Part shown: positions 40,237-50,449 of the stretch, piece by piece | Numbering within the stretch: position 1 is the first letter of the stretch | Layout of the letters: every line of letters begins with the position of its first letter | Assembly (NCBI RefSeq): GCF_025791835.1 | Contig: NZ_JAOXLP010000011.1 | Span: forward strand, 1-64,000 | Direction of reading: 5' to 3' | Source: Roseomonas xinghualingensis | GTDB taxonomy: Bacteria > Pseudomonadota > Alphaproteobacteria > Acetobacterales > Acetobacteraceae | DNA length: 64,000 nt | Position numbers and translations under genes: made by a program | Notes under the pieces: generated by a model | Database searches by the model: none | The model's input: the letters and a program-made list of their open reading frames with translations, nothing else | What the model was told of the DNA's origin: nothing

Positions 40237-43200
40237 GTGAGGCTGTACGAGATTCCGGCCCATCGTCCCTTCCTGGACGACCTGGCCCATGGCGTGCTCG
40301 CCATGGCCGAGGACCTGGACGACCCCGCGGCGCTGGCCCGCACCACGATCCTGCTGCCCACGCGCCGTGCCGCGCGGTCCTTGCGCGAGGCCTTCCTGAA
40401 GGCCTCCGGCAAGCCTGCGCTGCTGCTGCCGCGCCTCCGCGCGCTGGCGGGCCTCTCGACCGAGGATGCGGAGGAGCTGTCGCTTCCGGCCCTGCTGGAG
40501 CAGCCGCCCGCCGTGGACCCGGCCCGGCGCCTCGCGGTGCTGACCGAGATGGTGATGCGCCTGCCGCCGCATTTCGGCGGCCCCGGCAGCCCGGACCAGG
40601 CATGGCGCCTGGCGCTGGAACTGGCGACATTGCTGGACGAGATGGCGCTGGAGGGATGCGACCCCGAGCGCCTGCCTGAGCTCGTCACCGGCGAACTCGC
40701 GAAGCATTGGGAGATCACCCACACCTTCCTCGGCGGCGTGATCCAGTCCTGGCATGGCTGGCTGCAGGAGCAGGGGCTATCCGATATTGGCGCGCGCCGC
40801 GTGGCGGCCCTGCGCGCTCAGGCCCAGGCCTGGAAGGACAATCCGCCGAAGGATCCGGTGATCGCCGCCGGCATCGGTATCGGCGGCACCATCCCCGCGG
40901 CCACCGACCTGCTGCGCCTGATCGCGCGGCTGGAGAAAGGTGCTGTGGTGCTGCATGGCGCCGGCGAGGAAGTGCCGCCCGAGTTGTGGGATGTGTTGCG
41001 CGACGCCCATAGCCACGCGCTGAACGGCACCGCCCGCCTGCTGCGGGGCCTGGATGCCACCGCCAATGATCTTCGCCCCTGGCTGAGCCGCGCGCCCGAT
41101 GCCCCCGCGCCGAACGACGCCCGTGCCGAATTGCTGGCCCGCGCCCTGCGCCCGGAGGATGGCATTGCCTGCTGGCAGGAGCGAGAGCCGGAGCGCTGGC
41201 GTCCTGCCTTGTCCGGTTTGGACCTGCTGATCGCCCCGGACGAGGCGAACGAGGCCGCCGCCATTGCCCTGCTGCTGCGGGAAGCCCTGGAAATACCCGG
41301 CGCCCGCGCCGCCCTGGTGACGCCGGACCGGGACCTCGCGCGCCGCGTCTCGGTGGAACTGCTGCGCCACGGCATCCTGGCCGATGATTCCGCCGGCCAG
41401 CCGCTGGGCATGACCCCGGCCGGCGCCTTCCTGCGCCTGATCGGGCGCATGGTGGAGGAGCAGTTCGCCCCGGTTCCCCTGCTGGCCTGCCTGAAGCACC
41501 CGCTCTGCGCCGCCGGGATGGCGCGGCCTGACTGGATGCGGGCAGTGCGTGAGCTGGAGCAGACGGCGCTGCGCGGCCCTCGTCCCGGCGCTGGGCTGGC
41601 GGGGCTTCGCGCCGCGGTGGAAGGCGCCCTGGCCGATCCCGAGCGCCCGGAGACGGAGGGCCGCCGGGAGCGCCGGCTGGAGCGCCGCGCCCGCCTGTTC
41701 GCGATGCTGGACGCCCTGGAAGCGGCGCTCGGTAACTTCCGGGCATTGGAGCGCGAGGTCCGGCCTCCCACCGATCTGCTGGCCGATCATCTCTCCGCCG
41801 CCGAGGCCCTGGCCTCCACCGATGAGCGCCCCGGCGGGCTGCGCCTGTATTCCGGCGAGGAGGGCGAGCCGCTCGCCATCCACCTCGCCAGCCTGGAACC
41901 GGCCATGCGTGCCCTGCCGCCGCTGGAAGCCGCTGCCTGGCCCGCGCTGTTCGACGCGCTGCTGGAAGGCCCGCTCGCCCCAGGTATCCGCACCATGCGC
42001 GGCCGCAAGGGCGCATCGCATCCGCGCGTGCAGATCCTCGGCCTGCTGGAAGCGCGGCTGCAATCCTTCGATCGCGTGGTGCTCGGCGCGCTGGAGGAAA
42101 GCGTCTGGCCGCTGGCCACCGATCCCGGCGCCTGGATGAGCCGCCCCATGCGTGCCCAGTTTGGCCTGCCCGCGCCCGAGGCGCGCATTGGCCGCGTCTG
42201 CGCCGACTTCCTGCTCTCCGCCCTCTCCGCGCCGCGCGCCACCCTGTCGCGTGCCCGCAAGCGTGGCGGATCACCCACCGTGGCCGCGCGCTGGCTGACG
42301 CGGGTCGAGACCTTCCTGAACGGCCAGGGGCTGGGCGGGCTGGACACCTCGCCCGCCACCATCTGGGCTTCGAAGCTGGACATGCCGGCCCGGCCACAGC
42401 CCTGCATGCGCCCCGAGCCGTCGCCGCCCGCCGCGCTGCGCCCGCGCCGGATCAGCGTGACGGATGTCTGGTTGCTGAAATCCGACCCTTACGCATGGTA
42501 CGCCAAGCGGATGCTGAAGCTGCGCCCGCTGGATGACCTGGATGCCGAGGCGGATGCGGCGGAATATGGCAATATCGTCCACCGCATGGTCGCGCGCTGG
42601 CTGGAGCTTTGCGGCGGTGACCCGCATTGCCTGGATGCCGTGACGCATTTCGCGCAGGCGACGGAGGATGCGCTGGCGGAGTTCGCGCCACGCCCTGGCC
42701 TTGTCGCCTATTGGCGCCCGCGCCTCGCGCGTATCGCGGATTTCGTGCTGAGGACGGAGCGCAGGCGCGATGGTGTGCTGCGCCGCCATGCGGAGATCGA
42801 GGGTGGTATCGATCTGCCTTGCGGCGTGCGGCTGGAAGGCCGCGCGGACCGGGTGGATGTGATGAAGGACGGCAGCCTCGTCCTCATCGATCTCAAGACC
42901 GGCGCGCCACCCAGCAATGCCGAGATGGCCGATGGCCGCGCGCCGCAGATGCCCTTGGAAGCCGCCATCGCGGCGCGTGGCGGCTTCACTGACATTTCGG
43001 CCGCCGAGGTTGCCGCGCTGGAGCATTGGCACGTCTCCGGCGGCTATGAGGCGGGGACCGTGGAGCCGTTCCGCCCGAGGGATTCCACATTGCCGGAGGT
43101 GAGCGAGCAGGCCTTCGAGGCGCTGAACAGCCTCGTGCAGGACTTCCTGCTGGGTGACCGTCCCTTCCTGGCGCGCCCGCATCCGGCGCGCACGCCGAAG

Positions 43201-43281
43201 GGCGACGAATACGATCACCTGTCGCGTATCGCCGAATGGGGCGGCGCGAGCGAAGGCGCCGATGGGGGCGGCACCGCGTGA
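40237..43281 (+). CDS. addB: AddB subunit of the helicase–nuclease
   Basis: 1014 residues from GTG 40237, nine bases after GGAGG. The N-terminal half is the inactive helicase-like domain (TTILLPTRRAARSL). The C-terminal nuclease domain carries ISVTDVWLLKSDPYAWYAKRML, GNIVHRMVARWL and the catalytic LVLIDLKTG. With AddA it resects double-strand ends. The usual AddB iron-sulfur cysteines were not evident, as in the alphaproteobacterial type. Confidence 0.95.
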   Translation: MRLYEIPAHRPFLDDLAHGVLAMAEDLDDPAALARTTILLPTRRAARSLREAFLKASGKPALLLPRLRALAGLSTEDAEELSLPALLEQPPAVDPARRLAVLTEMVMRLPPHFGGPGSPDQAWRLALELATLLDEMALEGCDPERLPELVTGELAKHWEITHTFLGGVIQSWHGWLQEQGLSDIGARRVAALRAQAQAWKDNPPKDPVIAAGIGIGGTIPAATDLLRLIARLEKGAVVLHGAGEEVPPELWDVLRDAHSHALNGTARLLRGLDATANDLRPWLSRAPDAPAPNDARAELLARALRPEDGIACWQEREPERWRPALSGLDLLIAPDEANEAAAIALLLREALEIPGARAALVTPDRDLARRVSVELLRHGILADDSAGQPLGMTPAGAFLRLIGRMVEEQFAPVPLLACLKHPLCAAGMARPDWMRAVRELEQTALRGPRPGAGLAGLRAAVEGALADPERPETEGRRERRLERRARLFAMLDALEAALGNFRALEREVRPPTDLLADHLSAAEALASTDERPGGLRLYSGEEGEPLAIHLASLEPAMRALPPLEAAAWPALFDALLEGPLAPGIRTMRGRKGASHPRVQILGLLEARLQSFDRVVLGALEESVWPLATDPGAWMSRPMRAQFGLPAPEARIGRVCADFLLSALSAPRATLSRARKRGGSPTVAARWLTRVETFLNGQGLGGLDTSPATIWASKLDMPARPQPCMRPEPSPPAALRPRRISVTDVWLLKSDPYAWYAKRMLKLRPLDDLDAEADAAEYGNIVHRMVARWLELCGGDPHCLDAVTHFAQATEDALAEFAPRPGLVAYWRPRLARIADFVLRTERRRDGVLRRHAEIEGGIDLPCGVRLEGRADRVDVMKDGSLVLIDLKTGAPPSNAEMADGRAPQMPLEAAIAARGGFTDISAAEVAALEHWHVSGGYEAGTVEPFRPRDSTLPEVSEQAFEALNSLVQDFLLGDRPFLARPHPARTPKGDEYDHLSRIAEWGGASEGADGGGTA

Positions 43282-46200
43282 ACGAAGCCTTCTCGGCACG
43301 CCAGCGTGCCTATTTTGCACAGCAGATGGCCTCCGACCCGCGCATCTCCGCCTGGGTGGGTGCCTCAGCGGGTTCCGGCAAGACGAAGGTCCTCACCGAT
43401 CGCGTGCTGCGCCTGCTGCTGCGCGAGGACACGCAGCCCGGCCGCATCCTCTGCCTCACCTTCACCAAGGCCGCGGCGGCTGAAATGGCGACGCGCCTGG
43501 CCGCCCGGCTGGGCCAATGGTCCGTGCTGCCCGAGCCGAAGCTGCGCGTGGCGCTGGAGGAACTGATCGGCCAGCCGCCGACGCGCGCGGAGCTGGAAAC
43601 GGCACGCCGCCTTTTCTGCCGTGTGCTGGAGCAGCCGGGCGGGATGCGGATCGCGACCATCCACGCCTTCTGCCAGTCGCTTCTCCGCAGCTTCCCGCTG
43701 GAAGCACGCCTCCCGCCTGCCTTCACCCTGCTGGAGGAGGCGGACAGCGCCACCCTCCTCGCCGAGGCGCGCGAGGCCGCATTGGCCGGGCGTGCCATCC
43801 CGGACGAAGCACTGGCGGGGTTGGCACGCCTTGTTTCCGCCGACAGCCTGGCGAAGGCGCTGCGCGAACTCGTGGGCAAGCGCGAGCGCCTGCGCGCGCT
43901 GCTGGAGCGTGCTGACGGGCATATCCCCGTGCTGCGCGAATGCCTGGATATCCCGGATGGCGAGGCGGAGGACATGCTCATGGCCTCTGTCGTCCGTCCG
44001 CCGGATTCCTTCCGCGAGGCGCTCGCCACCCTGGTGCAGCACAAGAACAAGGGGCCGCGCGAAGCGGCCGCCACGCTGCTTGCCATCCTCTCCGAGCCCG
44101 AGGAAACCCGGTCCGCACGCTGGGAAGCCTGGTACACGGCGCTGTTCACCCAGAAGGGCGAGCCGCGCGCCGCGCTGGCGAAGGATGATGCCTGCGCCGC
44201 CGAGATGAAGCGGGTTGAAGGCATCCTCTCCCGCTGGGCCGCGCATCGCCTGCTCGGCGCCACTGGTTCCCTGCTTTCGGCCGCGCGCCCGGTGCTGGAG
44301 GACTACAAGCTGCGCAAGCAGCGCCGAGGCGCCCTGGATTTCGACGACCTGATCCATCGCGCGCAGGAACTGCTGCGCGATCCCGGCTCCGCCTGGGTGC
44401 TGTTCAAGCTGGATGGCGGCCTGGACCACCTCCTGCTGGACGAGGCGCAGGACACCAACCCCGTGCAATGGGGCATCGCCCAGTCCCTTGCTGAGGAGTT
44501 CTTCTCCGGCACCGGCACGCGCGAGGCTGGGGAACGCACGCTCTTCGTCGTGGGCGACGAGAAGCAGAGCATCTTCGGCTTCCAGGGCGCCGATGCGCGC
44601 GGCTTCGCCGAGTGGGAGACGCGCTTCGACCATCAGGTGACACGCGGCGGCGCGGTGTTCGAGCGCGTGCCGCTGAACGTCTCCTTCCGCTCATGCGAGC
44701 CCGTGCTTTCCCTTGTCGATCATGTCTTCGCCGATGGCGATGCGCGCAAGGGCGTGGTGCGAGATGGCGCGACGCTGGAGCATTCCGCCGATCGCGCCGG
44801 CCATGCCGGCAAGGTGGAGATCTGGCCGCTCCTCGAACATGCCGGCACCGAGACGCCCGAGCCCTGGGTGGTGCCACGCGAGCCCGTGGCCGCGCAGGAT
44901 TCCGAGGCCCTGCTGGCCGAGGCCATCGCCGCCCGGATCGGGCGCATGATCGCGGAGGAGAAGCTGCCCGCGCGCGGCGGCCGCCCGATCCATCCCGGCG
45001 ACATCATGGTGCTGGTGCGCCGCCGCACGCGGCTGATCGAATTGCTGGTGCGCCAGCTCAAGCAGCGCGGCATTCCCGTGGGCGGCGTGGACCGCATGGT
45101 GCTGGTGGAGCAGATCGCCGTGCGCGACATGCTCGCCCTTTGCGACGTGCTGCTTCTGCCGGAGGATGACCTTGCCCTCGCCGCGCTGCTGAAATCGCCG
45201 CTGATCGGTCTTTCGGAAGATGATCTCTTCGCCCTCGCGCATGGCCGCGAAGGCCCTCTCTGGCATGGGCTGATCAAGCACCGGCACGAAAAGACGCCCA
45301 TTGGCCAGGCTGCCAGCTGGATTGCGGCGCTTGCGGACCGGGCGGACCTCATCACGCCGCATGCGCTGCTCTCCGAGGTGCTGGGCGAGCATGGCGGCCG
45401 CGCCCGCCTTCTCGCACGGCTCGGCGCCGAGGCCGCGGAAGCGCTCGATGAACTCCTCTCCGCCGCGCTGCGCCACGAGAACCGGCACGCGCCCTCCCTG
45501 CAGAGCTTCGTGCAATGGCTCCGCCGTGGCGGCGCCGAGGTGAAGCGCGAGATGGAGAACGCCGCCGATGCCGTGCGCATCATGACCGCGCATGGCTCCA
45601 AGGGCCTGCAGGCTCCGGTGGTCATCATCCCCGATATCGGCCGTGGCGGCATGCGCGACACCTTGCTCTGGAGCGGCGCGGGCCGCTCCGGCGCCAACGC
45701 CCCCGAAATTCCCCTCTGGGCACCCCGGAAGGAATTCCAGGCGGCCCCATGGACCCGCGCGCGGGATGCCCGCGCCCAGGCCGATGCGGAGGAGGAGAAC
45801 CGGCTTCTCTATGTCGCGCTCACCCGCGCGGAGGATCGCCTCATCGTCTGCGGCCTCGCTCCCCGCAGGACGACGGCGCATCCGTCCTGGCACGCGCTGG
45901 TGAAGGCCGGCGTCGCCCGTGGGCTGGAAGCGGGCAAGCCAGGCTTTGCCGCAGTTCCCTTCGATCCCACCACGCTGGGCCTGCCCGAAGGCTGCGGCTT
46001 CGGCGATGAGGGCTGGGAGATCACCACTCCGCAGGAGGCCGAGCCCAGGATCGACCCACCGGCCCTGCGGGCCGAGGATGCCGAGCTTCCCGCCTGGGCC
46101 ACCATCCCCGCGCCTCCGGAGGCGAGCGAGGACCCTATCGCCCCCTCCCGTATGGAAGGCGAGGCGGAGCTCCCTGCCGCCGCCCCGCATGGCGCTGGCG

Positions 46201-46724
46201 ATCCCAGCGGCCGCCGCTTCCGGCGTGGCCTGCTGATCCATGGCCTGCTCCAGCACCTGCCCGAGCATGACGAGGCGCGCTGGGAGGAGCTGGCGCGCCG
46301 CCATCTCGCCCGTCCCGGCCACGGCCTGGACCCTTCCGAGCGAGAGGCGACGCTGGCGGAAACCCTGGCTGTCCTGCGCCATCCCGCGCTGGACGGTGCC
46401 TTTGGCCCAGGCAGCCTCGCGGAGGCCCCGCTGGCCGGTGTGGTGAACGGCATTCCCGTCGCCGGCCAGGTGGATCGCCTGCTGGTCACGGCGGATCGCG
46501 TGCTGGTGTTGGACTACAAGACCAACCGCCCGCCGCCCTCCGAGGTCTCGGCGGTGCCGCCAACCTATCTTCGCCAGATGGCCGCCTATCGCGCCGTGCT
46601 GCGCGCCGCCTGGCCAGGCCGGCGGGTGGAATGCGCGCTGGTCTGGACCTGGTCCGGCCATGTCATGCCCCTGCCGGATGCCGCGATGGATCCGCATGCT
46701 CCCGGTGCCGGAAAACGCGCCTGA
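43278..46724 (+). CDS. addA: AddA helicase–nuclease subunit
   Basis: 1148 residues from a GTG overlapping the addB stop. UvrD-type helicase motifs: Walker A ASAGSGKT (near 30), LCLTFTKAAAAEM, DFDDLIHRAQELL, LLDEAQDTNPVQW, VGDEKQSIFGFQGA and the ALTRAEDRLIVCG end. The C-terminal RecB-like nuclease has VLVLDYKTNRPPP. The pair performs RecBCD-like end processing. Confidence 0.96.
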   Translation: MNEAFSARQRAYFAQQMASDPRISAWVGASAGSGKTKVLTDRVLRLLLREDTQPGRILCLTFTKAAAAEMATRLAARLGQWSVLPEPKLRVALEELIGQPPTRAELETARRLFCRVLEQPGGMRIATIHAFCQSLLRSFPLEARLPPAFTLLEEADSATLLAEAREAALAGRAIPDEALAGLARLVSADSLAKALRELVGKRERLRALLERADGHIPVLRECLDIPDGEAEDMLMASVVRPPDSFREALATLVQHKNKGPREAAATLLAILSEPEETRSARWEAWYTALFTQKGEPRAALAKDDACAAEMKRVEGILSRWAAHRLLGATGSLLSAARPVLEDYKLRKQRRGALDFDDLIHRAQELLRDPGSAWVLFKLDGGLDHLLLDEAQDTNPVQWGIAQSLAEEFFSGTGTREAGERTLFVVGDEKQSIFGFQGADARGFAEWETRFDHQVTRGGAVFERVPLNVSFRSCEPVLSLVDHVFADGDARKGVVRDGATLEHSADRAGHAGKVEIWPLLEHAGTETPEPWVVPREPVAAQDSEALLAEAIAARIGRMIAEEKLPARGGRPIHPGDIMVLVRRRTRLIELLVRQLKQRGIPVGGVDRMVLVEQIAVRDMLALCDVLLLPEDDLALAALLKSPLIGLSEDDLFALAHGREGPLWHGLIKHRHEKTPIGQAASWIAALADRADLITPHALLSEVLGEHGGRARLLARLGAEAAEALDELLSAALRHENRHAPSLQSFVQWLRRGGAEVKREMENAADAVRIMTAHGSKGLQAPVVIIPDIGRGGMRDTLLWSGAGRSGANAPEIPLWAPRKEFQAAPWTRARDARAQADAEEENRLLYVALTRAEDRLIVCGLAPRRTTAHPSWHALVKAGVARGLEAGKPGFAAVPFDPTTLGLPEGCGFGDEGWEITTPQEAEPRIDPPALRAEDAELPAWATIPAPPEASEDPIAPSRMEGEAELPAAAPHGAGDPSGRRFRRGLLIHGLLQHLPEHDEARWEELARRHLARPGHGLDPSEREATLAETLAVLRHPALDGAFGPGSLAEAPLAGVVNGIPVAGQVDRLLVTADRVLVLDYKTNRPPPSEVSAVPPTYLRQMAAYRAVLRAAWPGRRVECALVWTWSGHVMPLPDAAMDPHAPGAGKRA

Positions 46725-46807
46725 ATCGCCTTGTCGGCTTGGCCCGGGCCGTGACATTCAGGCCCCGGAACGGCCCGCACGAAGCGGGCCGCGAGGAACG
46801 CCCCAGT

Positions 46808-47797
46808 ATGCTGACCCGCCGGACGCTCGGCATGGCCGCTCTCGGCCTGCCCCTGATCAGCCTCGCCAGGGTGCGCGACGCCGCCGCCCAGGCGGATCCG
46901 AACTATCCCAGCCGCCCCGTCACCCTCGTCGTTCCCTGGGCCGCCGGCGGCTCCACCGATGCCGTGGCGCGCATCCTGGCCGCGCGCCTCTCGCAGGACA
47001 GCGGCAAGTCCTTCGTCGTGGACAACCGCGCGGGCGCCAATGGCACGATCGGCTTCGCCTCCGTCGCCCGCGCCCGGCCGGATGGCTACACGCTGCTGGT
47101 CGGCACCATCAGCACCTATGCGATGGCGCCGCATCTCTATCAGCTGCCCTATGACAATGATCGCGCCTTCACCGGCGTCGGCCTGGTCGCCGCGCAGCCG
47201 ATGATCATGGTGGTGCCGAAGAACTCGCCAGCCCGCACGCTGGCTGAGTTCATCGAACTGGCGAAGCGCCCCGACAGCAACATGACCTATGCTAATTCCG
47301 GCACCGGCAGCTCCACCCATCTCGCGACCGAGCTGTTCCTCCAGGCTGCCGATCTGAGGATGAACGATGTCGGCTACCGCGCCGGCGCGCAGGCGGTGCA
47401 GGGCACGCTTCAGGGGGAGGTCTCCATGGTGATCCAGGCCGCCTCCGGCCTGTTGCCGCTGATCCAGTCCGGCGAGCTGCGCCCGCTGGCCATCTCCTCG
47501 CGCGAGCGCAGCTCGGTCGCGCCCGACATTCCCACCTTCCGCGAGCAGGGCTTCCCCGATTACGAGGCGGTGGAGCACATCGCCATTCTCGCGCCAGCCG
47601 GTACGCCCGCACCGATTATCGCGCGTGTGAACGGCATGGCCCGCGCGGCAATGACCGCGGCCGAGACACGCGAGCGCCTCGCGGCCCTTGCGGTGACGCC
47701 CGAGATGCAGGGGCCGGAGGAATGGGCGGCCTATAACGCGGCGGAGAATGCCAAGTGGCGTGAGGTTATTCGTTCGCGCGATATCAAGGTGCAGTAG
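46808..47797 (+). CDS. Bug family (TctC-type) extracytoplasmic binding protein
   Basis: 329 residues. The leader LTRRTLGMAALGLPLISLA has a twin-arginine look. The mature part begins YPSRPVTLVVPWAAGGSTDAVAR and contains NRAGANGTIG and TYANSGTGSSTHLATELF, all typical of tripartite tricarboxylate transporter binding proteins. No TctA/TctB genes are nearby, the usual orphan state of the large Bug family. Ligand unknown. Confidence 0.93.
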   Translation: MLTRRTLGMAALGLPLISLARVRDAAAQADPNYPSRPVTLVVPWAAGGSTDAVARILAARLSQDSGKSFVVDNRAGANGTIGFASVARARPDGYTLLVGTISTYAMAPHLYQLPYDNDRAFTGVGLVAAQPMIMVVPKNSPARTLAEFIELAKRPDSNMTYANSGTGSSTHLATELFLQAADLRMNDVGYRAGAQAVQGTLQGEVSMVIQAASGLLPLIQSGELRPLAISSRERSSVAPDIPTFREQGFPDYEAVEHIAILAPAGTPAPIIARVNGMARAAMTAAETRERLAALAVTPEMQGPEEWAAYNAAENAKWREVIRSRDIKVQ

Positions 47798-47799
47798 GG

Positions 47800-47818
47800 C
47801 CAGGGGCTTTGCCCCTGG
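47800..47818. terminator. Hairpin between convergent genes
   Basis: CCAGGGGC-TTT-GCCCCTGG, a perfect 8 bp stem three bases after the Bug gene and 39 bases from the kinase gene stop. Probably terminates both. Confidence 0.55.
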
Positions 47819-47856
47819 AACCCGCCAGGGTGGCCGTTGCCTCCTCGGCGGCGGCT

Positions 47857-49521
47857 TCACCCGACCCCGGTCGGTCCATCCAGAATGATGCGCACCTGCC
47901 GTGCCAGTTCGGCGCGGCTGTAGGGCTTATGGATCAGGTCGAACTCCGTGCCGAAGGAATCCTTGTGGCTGATCGAGGCGTCGGCATAGCCGGTGGTCAG
48001 CAGCACCTTGATGCGCGGGCGCTGGCGGCGGGCCTCCCGCGCCAGCATCACACCGTTCATTCCACCCGGCATGATCAGGTCCGTAAAGAGCATGTCGAGC
48101 GGCATGCCGCCCGCGATCATGCGCATCGCCTGATTCCCATCATGGGCGATATGAACGGTGTAGCCGAATTCCTCGAGGATGGCGCGGGCAAGCTCCGCGA
48201 CCTCCGGCCGGTCGTCCACGACCAGGATCGTCTCCGTGCCCGGCCGTTCGGAGGCGCGGGGTGAAGCGGCGCGCGGCGGCGTGTCCTCCTCCGCCACGGG
48301 AAAATAAAGATGGAGGGTGGTTCCCTGGCCGAGCGTGCTCTCGATCTGCACGGTCCCGCCGGACTGGCGCACGAAGCCATAGACCATGGACAGGCCCAGC
48401 CCGGTCCCGCGCCCTTCCTCCTTGGTCGTGAAGAAGGGCTCCATGACGCGGGACAGGATTTCAGGCGGCATGCCGCTGCCATTGTCGCTGATGCTGATCT
48501 TCACATAGCAACCGGGAGAAAGGCGGCCGCGCATCAGCGCATCCTCCGCGCCGGCTATATGGTTGCATGTGGCGATCGTCACGGCCCCGTTCGGCTGCCC
48601 GGCCAAAGCGTCGCGCGCATTGATCAGGATGTTCAGCAACGCGACCTCGGTCTGGGTGGTGTCCAGCCGGCAGGGGCCGAGATCGGGCGCGAGGTTCAGG
48701 CGCAGGGCCACGCCGTCGCCCAGCGTGCGCGAGGCCATCTCGCGAATGCCCTCCACCAGGGCATTGAGGCTGACTGTCCAGCCCTCCAGCCGCTGCTTGC
48801 GCGAGAAGGCGAGAAGCTGCTGGGTGAGCGTCGCCGCGCGGTCGGCGGCTGCGCGTGCGTTCCCCAGGCTGCGGCGCATCCGTGGCATGTCGGGCTCAGG
48901 TCGCCTCAGCCCGCTATCGACCAGATCCATGTAGCCACGCATGACCTGCAGCAGGTTGTTGAAGTCATGCGCGATCCCGCCGGTCAGCTGCCCCAGCGCC
49001 TCCATCTTCTGTGCCTGGCGCAGCGCTTCCTCGGCATCCCTGCGGCGGCTGACATCGAGCTGGGAGGCGAAGAAGTAGATCAGTTCCCCGGACGGGCTGA
49101 AGACCGGGGCGATGAAGAGGGCATTCCAGAAGGTGCTGCCGTTCTTCCGGTAGTTCAGGATCTCGGCCGCGATCTCGCGCCGGGTGCTGATGGCATGGCG
49201 GAGTTCCGCCACTGTTTCCCGGTCCGTGTCAGGTCCCTGCAGGAAGCGGCAGTTGCGGCCGAGAAGCTCCTCCTGGGCATAGCCCGTCATCCGGACAAAG
49301 GCCTGGTTGGAGAAGACGATCGGATTGTCGTGCTGCCGAGGATCCGTGACGATCATCGGCATCCGCGTCATCTCGACGGCGGCGAAGAAAATATCCGCCT
49401 GGGTGTCGTTGAAGCCTTCATGCTCCGCCCGGATTGTCGGGGCTCGCTCCAGTTGAACCGGGTCCAGTACATTCCCGGGAGCCTGCTCCGGCCCGGCGGT
49501 CTCGTAGGCGTCGTCGTTCAT
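47857..49521 (-). CDS. LOV-domain hybrid histidine kinase, blue-light sensor
   Basis: 554 residues in three modules. Residues 45-160 are a LOV-type PAS domain with the photoactive cysteine 91 in GRNCRFLQG, the flavin asparagines 123 and 133 in [11 protein letters not shown] and glutamine 154 in FASQLDVS. Residues 170-410 are the kinase (phospho-histidine 185 in [12 protein letters not shown]-box [31 protein letters not shown]). Residues 430-550 are a receiver with aspartate 481. All residues for a flavin-cysteinyl photocycle are present. No partner regulator gene adjoins. It ends opposite the Bug gene. Confidence 0.93.
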   Translation of the reverse strand: MNDDAYETAGPEQAPGNVLDPVQLERAPTIRAEHEGFNDTQADIFFAAVEMTRMPMIVTDPRQHDNPIVFSNQAFVRMTGYAQEELLGRNCRFLQGPDTDRETVAELRHAISTRREIAAEILNYRKNGSTFWNALFIAPVFSPSGELIYFFASQLDVSRRRDAEEALRQAQKMEALGQLTGGIAHDFNNLLQVMRGYMDLVDSGLRRPEPDMPRMRRSLGNARAAADRAATLTQQLLAFSRKQRLEGWTVSLNALVEGIREMASRTLGDGVALRLNLAPDLGPCRLDTTQTEVALLNILINARDALAGQPNGAVTIATCNHIAGAEDALMRGRLSPGCYVKISISDNGSGMPPEILSRVMEPFFTTKEEGRGTGLGLSMVYGFVRQSGGTVQIESTLGQGTTLHLYFPVAEEDTPPRAASPRASERPGTETILVVDDRPEVAELARAILEEFGYTVHIAHDGNQAMRMIAGGMPLDMLFTDLIMPGGMNGVMLAREARRQRPRIKVLLTTGYADASISHKDSFGTEFDLIHKPYSRAELARQVRIILDGPTGVG

Positions 49522-49617
49522 TGGGCAGGAGAAGGCTCGCGAAGCCAGAGGTTGAACACTTCAGATCGGTTCGGCCTCTCAATCCGCAAGGGGAGGAATC
49601 AGGTCTCAGCCCCCGGG

Positions 49618-50316
49618 TCAGGCCGCCAGGGCCTGGGTGGCTCGGTTGTTGCGGACCTGCACGAGGGTGAAGAGCCCGGCCGGCGGGCAGGGCTCCAGCG
49701 ATTCTACCTGGGCATCGGTGTCCAGCAGGTCGGAAAGGGCGAAGTCCGGGTGCCAGCCCAGCACGCGGGAAAGCGGTGCCATGGTCCGCTCCACCCACCA
49801 GCGCGGCCCGTCCTGCGCAGCGAAATGGTTCACGAAGAGCAGTTGGCCGCCCGGCCGCACCACCCGCGACATCTCGGCGAAGAGGCGCCGGGCATCGGGC
49901 ACCACGCTGGCGGTGAACATGGCCACGGCGATGTCGAAGGACCCGTCGTGGAAGGCCATCCGCTCCGCATCCATCTCCACCAGCCCCTCGACATTGGCGA
50001 GCTTCTCGGCCGCGACGCGCTCCCGCGCCTTCTCCAGCATCTCCCGCGACAGGTCGACGCCTACCACCCGCTTCTCGGCGCGGTAGCGCGGCAGGGCGAG
50101 GCCGGTGCCCACCCCCACCTCCAGCACCCTTGTGCCGGGCAGGCGGTTCACCAGGGCCACCGCCCGCTTGCGCCCGAAGGAGGAGACGCCGCCGAAGACC
50201 GTGTCATAAACCCCCGCCCAGCGGCGGTAGGCATCTCGGACAGCGCCCGCGTCCAGCACCGCGCGCTTGTGGTCCCGCGACGGATCGGCGGTAAGGTCGG
50301 GCAAGGGGCGCGCCAT
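49618..50316 (-). CDS. SAM-dependent methyltransferase, PmtA-like
   Basis: 232 residues. VYDTVFGGVSSFGRKRAV precedes the SAM motif VLEVGVGTGLALPRY and VVGVDLSREMLEKAR. The pattern matches alphaproteobacterial phosphatidylethanolamine N-methyltransferases, which make phosphatidylcholine; ubiquinone-type methyltransferases are the alternative. Confidence 0.85.
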   Translation of the reverse strand: MARPLPDLTADPSRDHKRAVLDAGAVRDAYRRWAGVYDTVFGGVSSFGRKRAVALVNRLPGTRVLEVGVGTGLALPRYRAEKRVVGVDLSREMLEKARERVAAEKLANVEGLVEMDAERMAFHDGSFDIAVAMFTASVVPDARRLFAEMSRVVRPGGQLLFVNHFAAQDGPRWWVERTMAPLSRVLGWHPDFALSDLLDTDAQVESLEPCPPAGLFTLVQVRNNRATQALAA

Positions 50317-50449
50317 GGTCGTTCAAGGTCCGCTCAATGGGCCGCCGGGAGGCAGGCAGGAGGGCGCTAAACCAGCGCCAGGCGGCGCGCAAGCGCCGTT
50401 CCAATCCCGCGTTCCCCGCCGCCCTTAAGCCACGGGGAAGGCGGGGGTT

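Noticed and set aside
44691..46757. Open frame of 688 codons on the minus strand
   Set aside because: Antisense to addA; no domain pattern.
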